Shown: piece by piece, positions 14,800 through 22,787 of the stretch
Layout of the letters: each line of letters begins with the position of its first letter
Numbering within the stretch: position 1 is the stretch's first letter
Assembly (NCBI GenBank): GCA_017398045.1
Contig: JAFQHI010000014.1
Coordinates: 1-43,377 of the forward strand
Direction of reading: 5' to 3'
Length of the DNA stretch: 43,377 bases
DNA from: Alistipes sp.
Lineage (GTDB): Bacteria > Bacteroidota > Bacteroidia > Bacteroidales > Rikenellaceae
Program-made: the position numbers and the translations under genes
The notes under the pieces: generated by a model
Seen by the model: the letters and a program-made list of their open reading frames with translations, nothing else
Databases searched by the model: none
What the model was told of the DNA's origin: nothing

Positions 14800-16149
14800 A
14801 TGAAACATTTTCGATTCATACAGCTCGCCGTGGCAGCCCTGCTGGGCTTCACGCTCATGAGCTGCGCACCCAAAAGCACCCAGAAACCGGTCTATATGTG
14901 GGTGGACTGCGAGGCCAACTTCGCACGTATGAGTTCGCTCGACTCGATTGCCTTCTACACCGAGAAGATGCACCAAATCGGTGTTACGGACATCGTTGTC
15001 GATGTAAAGTCGATTATGGGCGAGACCCTCTACGACAGCAAATACGCCCCCTACATGGGCGAATGGGAGGGTACGGTGCGCCCGCGCGAGTATGACATGA
15101 TGCGCCACTTTATCGACGAGGGCCACAAGCGCGGTATGCGTGTACACGGCTCGCTCAACATCTTTGCCGGCGGTCACAACTTCTTTAACCGCGGTATCAT
15201 CTACCAGGAGCATCCCGAGTGGCAGTCGATTGTCTATCGTCCGGATGGAACGCTCGTCCCCATCAGCGAGATTAAGACCAACTACAACGGTATGCTCAAC
15301 CCCTCGAATCCCGAGGTGCGTGCCTATCAAAAGAATATCCTCGTAGAGTTCGTGGAGCGTTATCCCGATGCCGACGGTATCATCTTCGACCGTCTGCGCT
15401 ACGACAACATCACCTCGGACTTCTCGCCCCTCTCGCGCGAGCAGTTTGAGGCTTGGAGCGGCATCAAGCTGGAGAACTACCCCGAGGATGTATTGACCTG
15501 GGCCGACGAGAAGAACTGGAAGCCGGGCAAATACTTCAAGGAGTGGGTCGAGTGGCGTGCCACCATCATCAAGACGTTTGTCGAGGAGGCTCACGAGGCC
15601 ATTCATGCCGCAAATCCCAACATCCTCGTTGGCGACTATACGGGTGCCTGGTATCCGACCTACTATCAGCTGGGCGTAAACTGGGCCAGCACGCAGTACG
15701 ACCCCTCGGGACGTTATCCCGATTGGGCTTCGGAGAATTACCACAAGACGGGCTATGCCGAGTTGCTGGATATCTACATGACGGGCCTCTACTACACGCT
15801 CGTTACGAAGGATGAGGTGGATGCTGCTCAGGGTCGCGTCATCGGTATGCGTGGTGAGTCGGGCATGGACCCCAACGATTTGACCTACTGCTACTCGGTC
15901 GAGGGCGGTGCCGAATTGGCACAGGCCATCACCTGCGGTGTGGTTCCCGTCGTAGGTTCGCTCTATGTCGAGCAATACAAGAAGAAGGATGCCGAGGGCA
16001 ACGAGGTCGATGACCCCGAGCAGTTCGGCAAGGCCGTAGCGCAGGTCATGAAGAGCTGCGAGGGCGGTCTGATGATTTTCGACCTGGTACACATCATCAA
16101 CCACAATTGGTGGGATGTACTCGAAGAGAACATGAAGGTCGTTGAGTAA
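14800..16149 (+). CDS. GHL10-type TIM-barrel glycosidase-like lipoprotein (first copy)
   Basis: A 449-residue lipoprotein (Cys22 in LMSC-APK; no acidic run, so probably periplasmic). It lacks the Ig module and begins straight in the barrel (YMWVDCEANF at 32-41). The GHL10 signature is FDRLRYD (196-202), with D197 the probable catalytic or substrate-binding acid. Further motifs include TDIVVDVKS, GMRVHGSLN and GDYTGAWYPTYYQLGVNWAS. It is paralogous to the product of 22788-24470: both have a DR-x-R-(Y/F)-D motif and a matching GxW(Y)xTYYxxGVNWAS segment. The family is loosely related to alpha-amylase-like barrels. Specificity cannot be read from sequence. Confidence 0.82.
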   Translation: MKHFRFIQLAVAALLGFTLMSCAPKSTQKPVYMWVDCEANFARMSSLDSIAFYTEKMHQIGVTDIVVDVKSIMGETLYDSKYAPYMGEWEGTVRPREYDMMRHFIDEGHKRGMRVHGSLNIFAGGHNFFNRGIIYQEHPEWQSIVYRPDGTLVPISEIKTNYNGMLNPSNPEVRAYQKNILVEFVERYPDADGIIFDRLRYDNITSDFSPLSREQFEAWSGIKLENYPEDVLTWADEKNWKPGKYFKEWVEWRATIIKTFVEEAHEAIHAANPNILVGDYTGAWYPTYYQLGVNWASTQYDPSGRYPDWASENYHKTGYAELLDIYMTGLYYTLVTKDEVDAAQGRVIGMRGESGMDPNDLTYCYSVEGGAELAQAITCGVVPVVGSLYVEQYKKKDAEGNEVDDPEQFGKAVAQVMKSCEGGLMIFDLVHIINHNWWDVLEENMKVVE

Positions 16150-16184
16150 TCGTTTCGAAATCACAAACTTAAAACTCAATATCT

Positions 16185-19100
16185 ATGAAACATTTATCCC
16201 AGAACAGAAGGGGGGGGGCTTTGTTCGGCCGTATGCTGGCAATGCTTTTATCGCTCTTCGTGGTTTTGAGTCCGGCGATGGCTTGGGCGCAAAACAGCGT
16301 CAAGGGAACGGTCGTCGATGAGGCGGGAGAACCGGTTATCGGCGCCACGGTCATTGTTGTAGGCACCCAAACGGGTACCACGACCGACATCAACGGTCAA
16401 TTCTCACTGCAAAACCTGAAGAAGGAGAGCGTCTTGCAGATTTCGTTCATCGGTTATCAAACCGTGACCGTCCCTGTCAATGGCGCAACGAATCTGAAGG
16501 TGGAGCTTAAGAACGACGCCGAGAAGATTGACGAAGTGGTGGTCGTAGGTTACGGTGTACAGAAGAAGGCCTCGGTGACGGCGGCCATCTCGCAAATCTC
16601 GGGCGAAGAGCTTGAGAAGGCCCCGGTAGGCGACGTAACGAACATGCTGGCCGGTCGTGTGGCCGGTGTGACGGCCGTGCAGACTTCGGGTCAGCCGGGT
16701 GCCGATGGCTCGTCGATTATGGTACGTGGCCAGTCGGTGCTTTACATCGTCGATGGTGTGCCTCGTGACATCAACCAAATCAACCCCGAGGATATCGAGT
16801 CGATTTCGATTCTGAAGGATGCTTCGGCCGCTGCCGTCTATGGTCTGGATGGTAACACGGTTATCATCGTGACGACCAAGCGCGGTCAGAAGGGTGAAGC
16901 CACCATCTCGTACAAGGGTACGTTCGGTGTCAGCGCAAATGCCAACCCAATGGAGCTTTTGGACGGTCCGGGCTACGCCTATTGGTACAACAAGGCGTTG
17001 GAGTTGGATGGTCAGCAGCCCATCTTCACGGCCGACATCGTGCAGAAGATGCTTAACAAGGAGGATGGTTGGGGCAACACCAACTGGTACGACAAGGTCT
17101 TCGACGTGGGTACCACCATGTCGCACACCATTTCGGCCAACGGTGGCAACGACAATATGAACTACTTCGCTTCGGTGGGTATGTTCGACCAGAAGGGTAA
17201 CGTCGACAACTTCAACTTCCGTCGTTACACGGCACGTGCCAACCTCTCGGCCAAGATTGCCAAAAACCTCACGCTGGAGGTGGGTGTTGCAGGCCGTATT
17301 CAGGACCACGACCAGCCGACCTACTCGGCCGACCCGAATGCCTGGAACAACGTAGCCCAGCAGGCGATGCGCGTACACCCCTACGTACCGGAGAAGGTGA
17401 TGGTGGATGGCGTGGAGTACCACACCGCAACGCCGACCGCTTCGGCCACGGTAAACCCTGTAGCCGCCTACGAGGAGTCGGGTTCGTTCAAGAGCCGCGC
17501 CACCTTTATCCAGCCCAACATCTCGCTGCGCTGGGATGTACCCTGGGTGGAGGGTCTGTCGGCCAAATTCTTCGCTTCGTATGATATGACCTTCCAGCAC
17601 ACGAAGGCCCTTTCGACCCCGTATGAGTTGGCTCTGGGTCAATTCTCGTATGACGAGAACGGCTACATCAACTCGATTAACTACTCGGTGAGCAACACCT
17701 ATTCGGGTCTGGGTTCGGAGAACTCGTTGCAGGAGGCTTCGTACTACACCTATTATGGCATTACGCAGACCTCGCTCTCGTATGACAACACCTTCGGCAA
17801 GCACCGCGTGGCTGCTCTCGCGCTGATTGAGACGCGCGACAACAAGACCAACAACCACTACGGCCGTATGTACGATTTGATGTTCGAGAATCTGCCGGAG
17901 TTGAACTTCGGTGACGCCTCGAGCGACAAGCGTGCCATTGGCGGTATGAGCAACCGCTCGCGCCAGGTGGGTTTCGTAGCACGTCTGAACTATGACTTCG
18001 ACAACCGCCTCTACATCGAGCTGTCGGGTCGTTACGACGGTACGTACCTCTTCTCGGGTATGAGCGGTTCGCGCTGGGGCTTCTTCCCCGCTGCATCGGC
18101 CGGTTGGCGTATCTCGGAGGAGAAGTGGTTTGGTGCCGAGTGGGTGGATAACCTGAAGCTCCGTGGCGGTATCGGTCTGACGGGTACGTCGGCCGTGAGT
18201 GCCTACCAATACCTCAACACGATGGCCTTCTCGAGCGGCAACGCCGTAGTCATTGGCGGTATGGGGCAGCAGAGCATCTACACCTCGTCGGTGGCCAACC
18301 CCAACATCTCGTGGGAGAAGAACCTGAACTACAACATCGGTGTCGATGCTACGTTCTGGGGTGGCAAGTTGGGCGTTGAGTTCGATGCCTTCTACACCTA
18401 CAAGTACGATATGCTGGCCAGCGCATCGGGTGCCTATCCTCCCTCGGTGGGTGGTTACTTCCCCGCCTGGGAGAACAAGAACAAGCAGGATGTGAAGGGT
18501 TTCGATATCACCCTCTCGCACAACAACCGCGTGGGCGACTTCTCGTATGGCATCAAGTTCATGGGTTCGTATGCCAAGCGTCGTTGGTTGCTCTACTCGG
18601 GTGATGCTGCCAATGCTCCCGACTACCAGAAGCTGACGGGCAAGGAGGTTGGTTCGGTGATTGGTTTCATCGACCAGGGCCTGTTCCAGAGCGAGGAGGA
18701 GATTCTCAACTCGCCTACGATGGTGGGTAAGCCGATTCGCGTGGGTGATATCAAGTACCTCGACCGCAACGGTGACGGTAAGATTTCGTATGAGCAGGAC
18801 CGTGGCTATGTAGGCACGAGCGTCTATCCGAAGTTCACGGGTGGTTTGGCCTTCAATGCCGCTTGGAAGGGCATCGACCTGAACTTCCTGTTGCAGGGTG
18901 CTTTGGGTTCGACCATCGCTCTGACGGGTGTATATGACGGTGGTATCATGGACAACACGTCGATGACCAAGCCCTTCTACCACGACGGTAACTCGCCTCT
19001 CTACCTGGTCGAGAATTCGTGGACGCCCGAGAATACGGGTGCCTACTTCCCGCGTCTGTCGCTCGCCTCGAGTTCGAACAACGCCTACTCCTCGACCCGC

Positions 19101-19337
19101 TGGTATCGTCCGGGTGACTACCTGCGTCTGAAGACCGCACAGTTGGGTTACACGCTGCCCGAGCGTCTGACGCGCAAGGTCGGCATCCGCAAGCTGCGTA
19201 TCTACGTCGAGGGTTCGAACCTCTTGACCTTCAGCCACGTTGGCAAGTATAACATCGACCCCGAGCTGCCGAGTGTAAACAACGGTTACTACCCGCAGCA
19301 GCGCGTCATGTCGGTTGGTTTGAACATTACGCTCTAA
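16185..19337 (+). CDS. SusC-like TonB-dependent outer-membrane transporter
   Basis: A 1050-residue protein. Signal peptide to about A35 (AMAWA-QNS), carboxypeptidase-regulatory-like domain at about 38-115 (VKGTVVDEAGEPVIGATV), the TonB-box-like segment EVVVVGYGVQKK, plug domain at about 125-235 and a C-terminal 22-strand barrel ending in LNITL. It would import oligosaccharides, with SusD as lid, using TonB energy. The plug looks trimmed: between RGQ and LYIVDGVP only SV is present, whereas typical members carry several more residues there. YGLDGNTVIIVTTK is also slightly short. A run of nine G lies in codons 9-12 (16210-16218), in frame in this sequence. The susD gene follows by 10 bases. Confidence 0.95.
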   Translation: MKHLSQNRRGGALFGRMLAMLLSLFVVLSPAMAWAQNSVKGTVVDEAGEPVIGATVIVVGTQTGTTTDINGQFSLQNLKKESVLQISFIGYQTVTVPVNGATNLKVELKNDAEKIDEVVVVGYGVQKKASVTAAISQISGEELEKAPVGDVTNMLAGRVAGVTAVQTSGQPGADGSSIMVRGQSVLYIVDGVPRDINQINPEDIESISILKDASAAAVYGLDGNTVIIVTTKRGQKGEATISYKGTFGVSANANPMELLDGPGYAYWYNKALELDGQQPIFTADIVQKMLNKEDGWGNTNWYDKVFDVGTTMSHTISANGGNDNMNYFASVGMFDQKGNVDNFNFRRYTARANLSAKIAKNLTLEVGVAGRIQDHDQPTYSADPNAWNNVAQQAMRVHPYVPEKVMVDGVEYHTATPTASATVNPVAAYEESGSFKSRATFIQPNISLRWDVPWVEGLSAKFFASYDMTFQHTKALSTPYELALGQFSYDENGYINSINYSVSNTYSGLGSENSLQEASYYTYYGITQTSLSYDNTFGKHRVAALALIETRDNKTNNHYGRMYDLMFENLPELNFGDASSDKRAIGGMSNRSRQVGFVARLNYDFDNRLYIELSGRYDGTYLFSGMSGSRWGFFPAASAGWRISEEKWFGAEWVDNLKLRGGIGLTGTSAVSAYQYLNTMAFSSGNAVVIGGMGQQSIYTSSVANPNISWEKNLNYNIGVDATFWGGKLGVEFDAFYTYKYDMLASASGAYPPSVGGYFPAWENKNKQDVKGFDITLSHNNRVGDFSYGIKFMGSYAKRRWLLYSGDAANAPDYQKLTGKEVGSVIGFIDQGLFQSEEEILNSPTMVGKPIRVGDIKYLDRNGDGKISYEQDRGYVGTSVYPKFTGGLAFNAAWKGIDLNFLLQGALGSTIALTGVYDGGIMDNTSMTKPFYHDGNSPLYLVENSWTPENTGAYFPRLSLASSSNNAYSSTRWYRPGDYLRLKTAQLGYTLPERLTRKVGIRKLRIYVEGSNLLTFSHVGKYNIDPELPSVNNGYYPQQRVMSVGLNITL
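16210..16218 (+). repeat. G9 homopolymer in susC signal-peptide codons
   Basis: Nine consecutive G residues in the codons for R-G-G-A at residues 9-12. It is the longest G run I see in the window. Loss or gain of one G would shift the frame before the end of the signal peptide, so slipped-strand switching is possible. Confidence 0.9.
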
Positions 19338-19347
19338 TCCGAAAACT

Positions 19348-20991
19348 ATGAAAACTATGAAAACGAGAATTTTAACCTTGCTCGTGTCGTTCACGGCTCT
19401 CGGATTGACGAGTTGTAACGACTGGTTGGACCTCACGCCCACGGACCGTGTATCGGATAAGTCGGCGTGGGAATCGCAGGAGGCAACCGACCTCTATATC
19501 AACAATTTCTACGAGTATCTCCACATCTACGGTCAGTTTGGCGACCAGCAGTTCCAGGGCAACCTGACGGAGGGTCTTACCGATACGTTCAAATACGGCT
19601 CGCCGATTTTGGGTAAGCGTGCCGGTGACTCGAACCACTATGTGTTTACGCCCGAGACGATGTCGAGCGCAGGCAGTATGCTCGATTGCTGGACGAACAC
19701 CTATACGCGCATTCGCCGCATCAACGAGTTCCTCTCGGCCCAGCAGAGCTTCTCGTCCTACACGGAGGAGGTAAATACGCGCTATGAGGCACAGGCTCGT
19801 TTCTTCCGCGCCTTCCTCTACTTCCAGCTTGCGAAGCGTCACGGAGGTCAGATTATTATCTACAAGACGTTGGGCGAGACGGTGAAGAATACGCCGCTCA
19901 CGTCGGCTGCCGAGACGTGGCAGTACATCTACGACGAGCTGATGTTCGCCGCCGAGAACCTGCCCACGGAGTGGAATTCGCTCAACACGGGTCGCGTGAC
20001 GAAAGGTGCCGCCTATGCCCTCCTTTCGCGTGCCATGCTCTATGCCGAGCGTTGGGCCGATGCCAAAGCGGCTGCCGAGAAGGTGCTGGAGATGAACTAC
20101 GCGCTTACCCCGACCTACGCAGCCGCCACGAAGGGTGGCAACTCGGAGTCGATTCTGGAGTTCAACTACCTCGTAACCGGCCCGAACCACTATTGGGACC
20201 GCTATATGTGTATGTACCACGAGTACACCACGGCCGGTGGTGCTTCGCCCACGCAGGAGATGGTCGAGAGCTATGAGGCAAAAGATGGCTCGAAGGTCGA
20301 TTGGACGAAGTGGCACGCTGCCGAGGGTACGACCGAGTATCCTCCCTACGAGCAGCTTGAGCCGCGTTTTGCCGCCACGGTACTCTACAACGGTGCCACG
20401 TGGAAGGGTCAGCAGCTGGAGTGCTGCGTAGATGGCAAATATGGCACCTACGTGGACTACGGCGTCGAGCCTTATCCCTACGGCAAGACCGTAACGGGCT
20501 ACTATATGCGCAAGTTCCGCCAGGAGGAGAACACCGACCTGACGAACGTAGCCTCGACCTCGACGTGGGTGGAGATTCGTTTGGCCGAGGTGCTGCTGAA
20601 CCTGGCCGAGGCCGAGTATAAGCTCGGCAACGATGCCGCCGCCATGGGTTACATCGCCCAGGTACGCGACCGCGTAGGTCTGCCGACCGACGAGTCGCTG
20701 ACGGGTGACGCCGTCTTCGAGGCCCTCGTACACGAGCGCAAGATTGAGTTGGCCTATGAGGGTCATCTGTGGTGGGATATGCGCCGTTGGAAGCTCTCGG
20801 AGGAGGCCTTCACGGGCTACCGCGTACATGGTCTGAAAATCACGAAGGAGGGTTCGGGCTACCGCTACCAGTATGTAGATGCCGATGGTCAGGACCGCAC
20901 GTTCCTCAACCGTATGTACCGCCTGCCGATTCCCGATGCCGAGTTGCAGAACAACAACGCCATCGAACAGTTCCCCGAGTGGAATTTCTAA
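19348..20991 (+). CDS. SusD-like glycan-binding lipoprotein (RagB/SusD family)
   Basis: A 547-residue outer-membrane lipoprotein (lipobox LTSC, Cys23, then NDWLDL). The N-terminal CNDWLDLTPTDRVSDKSAW, the TPR-like helices (EAQARFFRAFLYFQLAKRHGG; WVEIRLAEVLLNLAEAEYKLGN; ALVHERKIELAYEGHLWWDMRRWKL) and the ending FPEWNF are typical of the family. It forms the lid of the SusC channel and binds the target glycan on the cell surface. Start: ATG at 19348, or at 19357 with a shorter leader (MKTRIL); both give a working signal peptide. It is followed 13 bases later by the beta-rich surface lipoprotein gene. Confidence 0.95.
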   Translation: MKTMKTRILTLLVSFTALGLTSCNDWLDLTPTDRVSDKSAWESQEATDLYINNFYEYLHIYGQFGDQQFQGNLTEGLTDTFKYGSPILGKRAGDSNHYVFTPETMSSAGSMLDCWTNTYTRIRRINEFLSAQQSFSSYTEEVNTRYEAQARFFRAFLYFQLAKRHGGQIIIYKTLGETVKNTPLTSAAETWQYIYDELMFAAENLPTEWNSLNTGRVTKGAAYALLSRAMLYAERWADAKAAAEKVLEMNYALTPTYAAATKGGNSESILEFNYLVTGPNHYWDRYMCMYHEYTTAGGASPTQEMVESYEAKDGSKVDWTKWHAAEGTTEYPPYEQLEPRFAATVLYNGATWKGQQLECCVDGKYGTYVDYGVEPYPYGKTVTGYYMRKFRQEENTDLTNVASTSTWVEIRLAEVLLNLAEAEYKLGNDAAAMGYIAQVRDRVGLPTDESLTGDAVFEALVHERKIELAYEGHLWWDMRRWKLSEEAFTGYRVHGLKITKEGSGYRYQYVDADGQDRTFLNRMYRLPIPDAELQNNNAIEQFPEWNF

Positions 20992-21004
20992 AGAAGCGAC
21001 GACT

Positions 21005-22729
21005 ATGAAAAAGAGTATAATTTGGAGCTTATTGGCCGTCGTGTTTTCCTTCGCGGCGTGCCAGGAGCCGGATGCGTTGATTCCGGCCATTGCCAACAAA
21101 GGCATCAACAACCTGACGGTCTATCCCACCTGGGAGGGCTATCACACGGCCGACCAGTCGGGTTTTAGCAGCGTTATCGATTACGAGAAGCGCGTTATCA
21201 CCATTCAGGTACCCTACAACATTCCCGTAGAGTCTGACGTAGTCACCAACATTGAGGACTACAAGAAGGTGTGGGCTTTGTTCAACCTCGACGACAACGC
21301 CACGTTGGAGCCGAATCTGACGACCCTCGATTTGACCCAGACCTACAAGGTAACCCTCACCGACCAAAAGAAGGAGAAGAGCGTATGGACGATTAAGGCT
21401 GCGCTTGCCAAGAGTTCGGGCTGCGACATCGAGAGCTTCACGATTCCTTCGCTCGGTCTTTCGGCCCTGATTGACAAATCGGCCGGTTCGGCATCGCTCA
21501 TCTATTTCGAGGAGCTGGAGAACGTCTTCGGCGAGGTGGTTCTGTCGCCCCACGCCACGATTGTTCCCGACCCCGCAAAGACCGCCTTCTGGTGCGCCCC
21601 CGGCTCGCCGAAGAAATTCACGGTCATTGCCCAGGACGGTGTAACGAGCCGCGAGTGGGTATTGCAGCAGACCGAGCCTGCCCGCGTCGAGGCCGGTATC
21701 CGCCCGAACAGCGCACAGCTCTTGTGGACGGCCAAGCTCTCGTCGTTGGGTGTCTCGACGCTCAACATGACGACCGGTATTGCCGCCACGGACGATAACC
21801 TGATTATCCACACGCGCGGCACCGACCCCATCGTAATCGATGCCAAGAAGGGTACGGTGGTCGGTTCGATTAGCCTCGGTTCGATTGGCGGTGCCACGTC
21901 GAGCTACTACATGACCTCGGACCACAAGGGCCATATCGTCATCAACAACCGCACGCCCGATGATGGCGGTGTATTCCGTGTATGGCGTATGCGTGATTTG
22001 AACTCCACGCCCGAACTCTTTATCGAATTCCCGACGACGGATGTCTATGGCGACCACATCTCGGTATGGGGCGACGTCTATGGCGACGCTACGGTACAGG
22101 CTGCCTACTGCGGTTGGACCTCGACGGGTACGACCTCGAACATCACCTGGACCGTGAAGGGTGGCCAGACGGTCGATATGAACCCCTACTGGTGCCAAAT
22201 TACGGGTATGTCCAAGGGTTGGACCAACGGTGATGCCATCCGTCTCGGCACGGATGCTACGGCCGACTACTTCGCCTGCGGTTACTCGGCAAATGAGCTG
22301 GGTTGGATCAGCGGTACGACGAACACCCTTCAGTCGTCTGTCTTTGGTGTTCTTACGAACAACGAGGGTATGAAGGCGGTTGATGCCGTTGAGTTCAATG
22401 GTGTTAAGTACGTGGGTGCTACGATGGAGACCTTCTTCACCTGGGGTGTTGCCGGTGGTATGTGGGTCATGGAGGCGAAGTATCCCCAGACCTTCAACGG
22501 CTCGCTGGAACTTGATGCTTCGCTCGACCCCGACTGCGTAGTATTTGCGCTTGATCGTGGCGACGGTGGCTACGGTATCTACGGTGGTCGTGCCAACGAT
22601 GGTGTGAACGGCAACGCTATTCAGGATGTGAAGCTCCACGTTACGTCGGACGGCTACTTCATGTACGGCTACTTCATGTTCTGCAACGGTTATGTAGGTT
22701 GCGTGCAGTTCGACTGCATCGCCCAGTAA
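21005..22729 (+). CDS. Surface lipoprotein, DUF5018-like repeats plus beta-rich C-domain
   Basis: A 574-residue lipoprotein (lipobox FAAC, Cys19). Residues 30-230 contain two DUF5018/Ig-like repeats, each ending in a strand such as TYKVTLTDQ...WTIKA or FTVIAQDGVTSREWVL. Residues 240-574 have a propeller-like beta pattern shared with the product of 8155-10314, including GDVYGDA, STPELFIE, GYSAN and a terminal GCVQFDC. The ATG at 21005 was chosen because it gives a lipoprotein signal; the frame stays open upstream into susD. Placement right after susD is where surface glycan-binding proteins (SusE/F analogues) usually lie. An enzymatic role cannot be excluded. Confidence 0.85.
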   Translation: MKKSIIWSLLAVVFSFAACQEPDALIPAIANKGINNLTVYPTWEGYHTADQSGFSSVIDYEKRVITIQVPYNIPVESDVVTNIEDYKKVWALFNLDDNATLEPNLTTLDLTQTYKVTLTDQKKEKSVWTIKAALAKSSGCDIESFTIPSLGLSALIDKSAGSASLIYFEELENVFGEVVLSPHATIVPDPAKTAFWCAPGSPKKFTVIAQDGVTSREWVLQQTEPARVEAGIRPNSAQLLWTAKLSSLGVSTLNMTTGIAATDDNLIIHTRGTDPIVIDAKKGTVVGSISLGSIGGATSSYYMTSDHKGHIVINNRTPDDGGVFRVWRMRDLNSTPELFIEFPTTDVYGDHISVWGDVYGDATVQAAYCGWTSTGTTSNITWTVKGGQTVDMNPYWCQITGMSKGWTNGDAIRLGTDATADYFACGYSANELGWISGTTNTLQSSVFGVLTNNEGMKAVDAVEFNGVKYVGATMETFFTWGVAGGMWVMEAKYPQTFNGSLELDASLDPDCVVFALDRGDGGYGIYGGRANDGVNGNAIQDVKLHVTSDGYFMYGYFMFCNGYVGCVQFDCIAQ

Positions 22730-22740
22730 GCCGATAAAAT

Positions 22741-22766
22741 CCATAGCTCCCTGACCGGAGCTATGG
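22741..22766 (+). repeat. Conserved hairpin after the surface-lipoprotein gene (copy 2)
   Basis: Perfect 10-bp stem CCATAGCTCC / GGAGCTATGG with a 6-base loop, then GTACAA. Copy 1 stands after the paralogous gene at 8096-8123 and keeps the outer CCATAGC/GCTATGG and the following GTACAA. It lies within the operon, 12 bases after the stop, so it does not simply end transcription. Confidence 0.75.
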
Positions 22767-22787
22767 GTACAAAATTTAACGACAAAA

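Noticed and set aside
16404-19442. A 1012-codon open frame on the minus strand across susC and the start of susD
   Set aside because: It is the antisense of a clear SusC gene; the translation is rich in R, V, H and T with no domain, as expected of a shadow of high-GC coding DNA.
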